Below are positions 58,856 through 64,000 of a stretch of DNA of 64,000 bases, piece by piece. Under the pieces are notes generated by a model that saw nothing but the letters and a program-made list of their open reading frames with translations, searched no databases and was not told where the DNA came from. The stretch is from Heliopora coerulea (Eukaryota; Cnidaria; Anthozoa; Scleralcyonacea; Helioporidae): contig JASJOG010000007.1 of the NCBI GenBank assembly GCA_030142905.1, positions 2,294,501 through 2,358,500 of the forward strand, written 5' to 3'. The position numbers were made by a program, and so were the translations under genes. The first letter of the stretch is position 1; each line of letters begins with the position of its first letter.

Positions 58856-61800
58856 CATTTAATGAAATACAATAAAAAAACAAATTCCGAAAAACAATGA
58901 CATCTTGAAAACCCAAAATATGAGTCAATAACAAGATGACAAACAAACAACACCCTTTTCATTTGTACCCACTGGCTTCCTGTTTGCCGTAGTTTTTCCA
59001 TTATTGCTAGATGTAAGAAAGAGCTCCTCCAGATTTTATTTTATGTTTGATGCCAGGAGAGATTCTTATGCTGTTTGGAAAATAAATTCTTATATATACC
59101 CTTTTTAAAGAGCACTGATGACATTGAGCTGTGCAGTATTAATTCTTTTGTTAATACCTTTCACAACATTATTGTAGACCATGAGTCATTCGAGGAGATG
59201 TATGATGATGTTGCTGGAGGTAGGTATTAGTATCCTGAAAGGAATTGATACTGTAGCTGTTTGACCAAGTTATATTATATAATACTGACAAAGCTGTTAA
59301 AGTTGAAAAAAATGTCCAAACTATTTAGATATCTTTTGTTTATGAGAGTGATGATTTTATATATTTTTTGGAATAACAGTTTTTTTCAATGCAATTGTCT
59401 TTGAGTCATAAAAAGGGCCACTGTAAGCCACATCTGGCCTGCAGTCTGACCAAATAGTGAGTGATAAAGGTAATGCTCTCCAGCATTAGTGTAAAGATTC
59501 ATGAAATTATAGAAGCTTATAGAAACAAGTTGTATGTTTCTGGATACCTTAATTTTGATATGTGATTGCTTCTGTTAGCTCAAACTGGTTTGGAATCAGG
59601 TGAAACCTATGATGATGTGAAATCCAGTAAGTTTTTTCAGTTTAAGGTTTGGCTAAACCGTTTCAACATATAGTTCAATGTTTTTGGATTTAAACATGTT
59701 GAGCCTTACCTTGAGGCATGAAATTTTTGCTGAATTTTATTTTTGTGGATTGCTGATTTTTTGAGTTTTGTGGGAACACATTTTGGGGAACAAAATTTTG
59801 CCAATCTCAGGAATGTTCCTGTCCAATGTTGCTCATATGGTACTTGTATATAACAAACAGGGGATTTGATATTGTTTTGTTTATTTTACTAACTTATTGT
59901 ACTAAAGTCACAAGCTTCTATTGCAACTCAAGGCTACAGGATAGACAGTTTTTATAATGCAGTTACAATGAAGAAGATACTAATTGAAATCCAGTTAATC
60001 TAGAAAAATGGAGTAAATTTTCATGGATTTTTTTTTTGGTTTGAGTTTATGTTTTTTATTGGGATCTTATTTTTGTGGATCATAGAAAAATCTGCTAATT
60101 CACAAAATTTAGTTTCCACAAAACTTTCATGCCACACAGTATGTGAACATCAATGTTATGTTATGTCATGCAATGTCATGTCATGTCACATTATGCTATA
60201 TTATGTTATGTTATGCTATGCTATGCTATGTTATGTTACATTACATTATGTTATGTTATGTTATGTTATGCTATGTTGTGTTGTGTTCTCTTATGTTACA
60301 TTATGTTATGTCATGTTACATTACATTATATTACATTATGTTACATTATGTTACATTATGTTACATTATGTTACATTATGTTATGTCGTGTTGTGTTACA
60401 TTATGTTTTGTTGAGCCAAGTTTTGTCTGTTTGCTCCTGACTTAATTTACCCTGTATTCATTTGTCCACTTCTTTTTTAAGCAGAAACAAACGAGGAAAT
60501 GTCTGAGACTTATGATGATGTGAAAACAAGTAAGTCTTATTCAACACAAGCCTTGATCTCACCATTTAACAATTTAGTTCTCCATTATTGGTGTTGGCAA
60601 GTTAAACACATTTGAACAGCCATGTTAACTCATTAACTCTTTCTGGTCTGTACCTGATTTTTTAATCTTACTCTGGCTAATACCAGATGATTTTACTTGT
60701 CAAGAAGAGATGTCTCAGACAAGAAAGGGTTAAGGGGCAATGGTACACTGAAGAATTTTCATCTGACTAACATCAGATGGTTAGTTTTTGTCAGCAGAGT
60801 GGAGTACCAGCCCTTAACACTTTAATAGTTGAATTTTTTTTCTTTTGTTCTTTGTTCTCTCTTTGTTTTTTTGTTCTTGCACAAGTTCTTTTGTCATTAG
60901 ATGTCCAAAATATTGGACACTGTGCATTAAAAGGTTGATGATGGGTAGTATTGACCAGACTTTGTTTTTTTCTTGTTCAGTGTTTCATTTATTCTCTCTT
61001 CCTATCATAGGTTCTTTAACAATTCATTTTTCCTTCTTCATTCCCTCATTTGCTTGGTTTTTTTTTCCTTCATGATGTTGGACTGTCCTGCATTTCCATT
61101 TATTTATGCCTGCACCACTGTATCTCTTCACCCAAGTGGCCATCTCATATATTGGTTGGTTTATTTCATTTAGAAGATAACTCTGTGAAAGAAGTAAAAG
61201 AAAATGTAGTCCCTAATGGAGGTATGTACAGACTTAGACAAGAAAATTACATACACCTGTTACAATGGTTCTTCCAACTTGTAATTCATTACTGCTACTA
61301 TGATGTTATGAACTTACTTGTATTGTACACTACCAAAGTCACTGAATCAGATTGGTTTACTGATCGTTCCATACACTAGGTCAAGCTTTGCGCAGCAGGG
61401 AAAGCTTCCTAAAACATTTTCAGACCATTCTTACATGAAGAAATTACCAATGTTGGATTACTGTTTCACACAAGTGCTCATGAAAAAATGTAGACATTTT
61501 TCTGACCAATATCAAAAATATTCAATGAAGGGAAGGTACAGGCCAGCTCTCTCTCTCTCCACAGGAACAGGTTATCTCCTGAACTAATCTGCATAGCTGG
61601 ACCTTATCATCCCTAACAGGATGCCAAGTTTGTGGATATGTAAAAAAAAACAAGGGTGGATACAGGGAGGGTGACTAGGGTTACCAGTCCTCCCTCTCCT
61701 GTCGTAATCCTAACCTACACAGTAAGTTATGCTTTGACATGGTTACTTGAAGTAAGCTCTTCTCAAAAAGCTTTGCTTATGGAAAACTATTATAATTATG

Positions 61801-63973
61801 ATGTGTTGTCTACAGTTTTTTTGTGCAGAAAATTTGCATAAACTGTAACAGTCAGCTTATTGGTATGCAAGGCTTGCCAAAAAAACACCCCACTCTGCAA
61901 CTATAAAATGTGGTGTACAATGCTTATCACCTTATAGTCACGCCCCTGGAAAAAATTCTGTATCTGCTGCTGAAAATAGTATTTCAGTTCTCCCATTTAC
62001 CCTCCAAACTACCTCTTCACCCACACCCTGCTGCTGGGCCAACCCACCATCTCATTTTGCCCAGTTGTGACCACCATTACTTGTGTCAACTCCCTACCAG
62101 ACCACTTTCCTTTTCTCCCTTCCTCATCCCCTTGTTATACGACAGCCAGTGGCAAAGCTAAGCATGGCAACAGGTAATGAAATCCAAATCCAAAATGATA
62201 CATGATCTTCAGGTATCAAGCCATATACATCCACCAATGCAATGGTATATGTATAAAAATGCACCAATTGTTGGTCAAATGAGTGATTGTACAAACCATG
62301 ACCAGAAACTGCAACAAGAATACCCGTTCATGAATATGTTTTGACTAATGTCTAAATTTTATATTTGCATATCATGACCTGTTGCGATACATAAATAATC
62401 ATAAATTTGCATCGCATGACCAGTGCTGTGCTTAGCTTCACCACTGCCCACAAACCTTCCTCTTTAAGATTTTGACTTCTGATTTCAGCTAATACCACTA
62501 CTGAGTTTGAGGACAGCACGTATGATGATGTTGTAGGAGGTTGGTACTATTGCTGAGATTTAAATTGATTTAGTATAATTACACAGGTGATTATCGAAAA
62601 CCGCGCGTGGTGATTGGCTAGAAAATTACGTCATAAATCTCGATAATCACCTGTGGGGGATATAACAGTAAAGGATCAAAAAACAAGATGGCGGCTATTT
62701 TCGTACATGTTACCGAGGAGATTTTAAAAGTGCTAGTTCACTACTTTCTTTTGAACATCTGTGAGCAAGTTGCCATAACCACGTTATTTTGTTGGTGTGT
62801 TAGAACTTCTGTGCATGGGCGTTGGAAGGGCTTTTTCTCGAGAGGGAAGTGCAGACCTAATCAAACGTAGTTACCTTTACTAGTAATCATCTCATGATCC
62901 AGATGGCGTCAAACATCCCGCCAAAATTGGCACCACATTGCAAAACATTTAAAACGGATTATGCTGCAGTTCGGCAGTACGTTTATTTCATGATTTAACT
63001 GCTAAGAAAATTAATATTGAGTGTTACCTGTTTACAACTAACTTACCTTAGTAACCTTATAATCTTTGCATTTTGAGGGGGAAATCCATGGGGAAAATGC
63101 CTCCCATTTGCCCTCCCTGTCAATGCCTACGCGCGTCGGATTTATAAAATTTTATACTTTTTACTTTTGACTTTCCTTCCTTGCAGCAAAATTAACTAAG
63201 GCCGCACAAAATGTGAGAGAACCCAAAAAAGTTTCCGATATAAAGGATAAAATATGTGCAGGTAGGATTTTTGTGCTTTGAGTCGCTTTTAAAGAGGTTG
63301 GTGAAGGTTGAGATGAAGTAGTTCATGTTGGATATGTTGTGAGAAGCAGTAACTGAGGCCCATTTACACGATAGGACTGTCGTTTAGGGTTGTTCATGTT
63401 GATGTATCCGATTCAGTCGTAGGAGTCTTCAGGATCAATTGCAACATTCGCCAGCGAATAGAAAGCAGGAATTGTGCTTTTATGACATAATCGCATACGC
63501 CAAACTGAAGAATCGTATACGATAATCGTATCGCGTAGATGGCTGAGCTCGTTTTTTGCTCCGTACTCTGAATTACGTGAGTTGATTGGTTGCTAAACTG
63601 TCCGATATTTTACGATGTTGGACCGGTCAAATACGCTTTTTATTCATCATTCTTGCGCTTTTTACTGTTGGATTTTTGTTGTCAAGTACCAACGATTTAG
63701 GTTCCAAGAAACCAATTTTTTTTACACTTTCAAGGGTACATGGAGAAGTACAGAACTAAAGGAATACTCAAGTTGTCAAAATGGCAACGGCGTTATTGTG
63801 TTCTCTCCTCCCTGGCTCTGTACTACTACGGCGATTCGAAGGACAGCAGACAGAAAGGAACAATAGTGCTGCCGTCCAGCGGTTACATACTGCGTAAAGG
63901 AAGTCCCAGTTACCCGGAGGTCAAGGATGGGAAAATGTGTTTTGAGCTTAGTAGCTCCGAACGAACCTATCTG
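57585..63973 (+). CDS. SKAP: SKAP-like adaptor protein part, 9 exons, 3' end outside window
   Basis: SKAP1/2 are cytoplasmic adaptors linking Src kinases and ADAP to integrin signalling: N-terminal dimerisation helix, tyrosine motifs, PH domain, SH3. Exons: 57585-57736, 58306-58369, 59178-59219, 59579-59626, 60485-60529, 61174-61221, 62489-62539, 63187-63261, 63735-63973. The first exon (DTEEFISNVLGKLDLPPDIE then KQRLELSQRLQKLL) matches the SKAP dimerisation helix. Five exons carry FYDDV, MYDDV, TYDDV, TYDDV and TYDDV. The last exon is a PH domain with GYMEKYRTKGILKLSKWQRR, YCVLSSLALYYYGDSKD and RQKGTIVL, close to SKAP. The domain is cut at ERTYL|GTTAGT near the window end; SH3 is not seen. 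Exon 60485 has a tandem acceptor (AAGCAG), giving one residue more or less. The first exon needs a phase-1 donor, which exon 52597-53718 supplies. Confidence 0.85.
58669..58789. repeat. Palindrome of about 120 bp in SKAP-like intron
   Basis: GGTTACTCGAGTTTCATGCT and its near complement at the right end, with CTTCAGACTAAAAGTTAAA against TTTAACTTTTAGTCTGAAG near the centre, leave a loop of about 13 bases. A (TA)n run of about 36 bases follows at 58815-58852. Confidence 0.8.
60140..60415 (+). repeat. (ATGTT)n-type pentanucleotide minisatellite
   Basis: About 275 bases of ATGTT, ATGCT and ACATT variants between SKAP-like exons 59579-59626 and 60485-60529. All three plus frames are open (Cys/Tyr/Met-rich) because of the 5-base period; none is a gene. 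Confidence 0.9.
62582..62657. repeat. Short inverted repeat, possible MITE
   Basis: ACAGGTGATTATCGA at the left and TCGATAATCACCTGT at the right are exact complements about 45 bases apart, with GCGCGTGGTGATTGGC between. An AAGATGGCGGC word follows at about 62684. It lies 40 bases after exon 62489-62539. Confidence 0.6.
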
Positions 63974-64000
63974 GTTAGTTTTTAGTGACAATGAACGTAC

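Noticed and set aside
60049..60445. Three overlapping Cys/Tyr/Met-rich frames of 95-121 codons
   Set aside because: Product of the ATGTT pentanucleotide repeat, within a SKAP-like intron.
1..64000. CRISPR arrays, bacterial operons or integrated phage
   Set aside because: The tandem repeats have no spacers, the genes are split by spliceosomal introns, and nothing is prokaryotic in layout.

Overview
This 64 kb window is nuclear DNA of an animal, most likely an anthozoan cnidarian such as a coral or sea anemone. The genes are split by many short introns with GT-AG borders. The proteins are recognisable animal families. The gaps carry cnidarian-type repeats: a truncated LINE, tRNA-headed SINEs, hAT, mariner and pogo elements, and hammerhead-like repeats. 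The species assignment is an inference from repeat style; no marker gene settles it. All gene models were built by joining exons by eye on reading frame, splice sites and family alignment.

Layout. (1) 181-10722, plus strand: the last 13 exons of an indoleamine 2,3-dioxygenase-like gene whose 5' end lies before the window. (2) 10.7-16.1 kb: intergenic, with a LINE remnant, a fold-back repeat and an inverted copy of the next promoter. (3) 16284-29107, plus: a complete 14-exon Tweety-homolog (TTYH) membrane channel-like gene of 508 aa. (4) 31425-33098, plus: a three-exon gene for an unrecognised 123-aa single-pass membrane protein. (5) 35490-39159, plus: complete TSEN54, the tRNA splicing endonuclease structural subunit, 327 aa in 10 exons. 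(6) 40198-45173, minus: complete four-exon cytosolic-type serine hydroxymethyltransferase (464 aa), tail to tail with TSEN54 and carrying an 8-bp-TSD hAT element in its last intron. (7) 45.66-46.54 kb: a 44-copy, 20-bp minisatellite just upstream of SHMT. (8) 49634-63973, plus, running off the window: four exons encoding three PH domains, then nine exons with the SKAP adaptor architecture (N-terminal helical domain, tyrosine motifs, PH domain). All exon junctions are phase-compatible, so this may be one long adaptor of at least 1161 aa with four PH domains and six Y-D-D-V/I motifs, each on its own small exon.

The genes are unrelated housekeeping or signalling genes; no operon or pathway cluster is visible. 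IDO (tryptophan catabolism), SHMT (one-carbon metabolism) and TSEN54 (tRNA splicing) are metabolic or RNA genes. TTYH and the PH/SKAP gene belong to membrane and signalling biology.

The most notable points are the PH/SKAP architecture with its family of tyrosine-motif exons, the IDO-like protein that keeps the heme ligand but lacks the usual substrate-binding arginine, hammerhead-ribozyme-like cores in several repeats, and fold-back tRNA-SINE structures.
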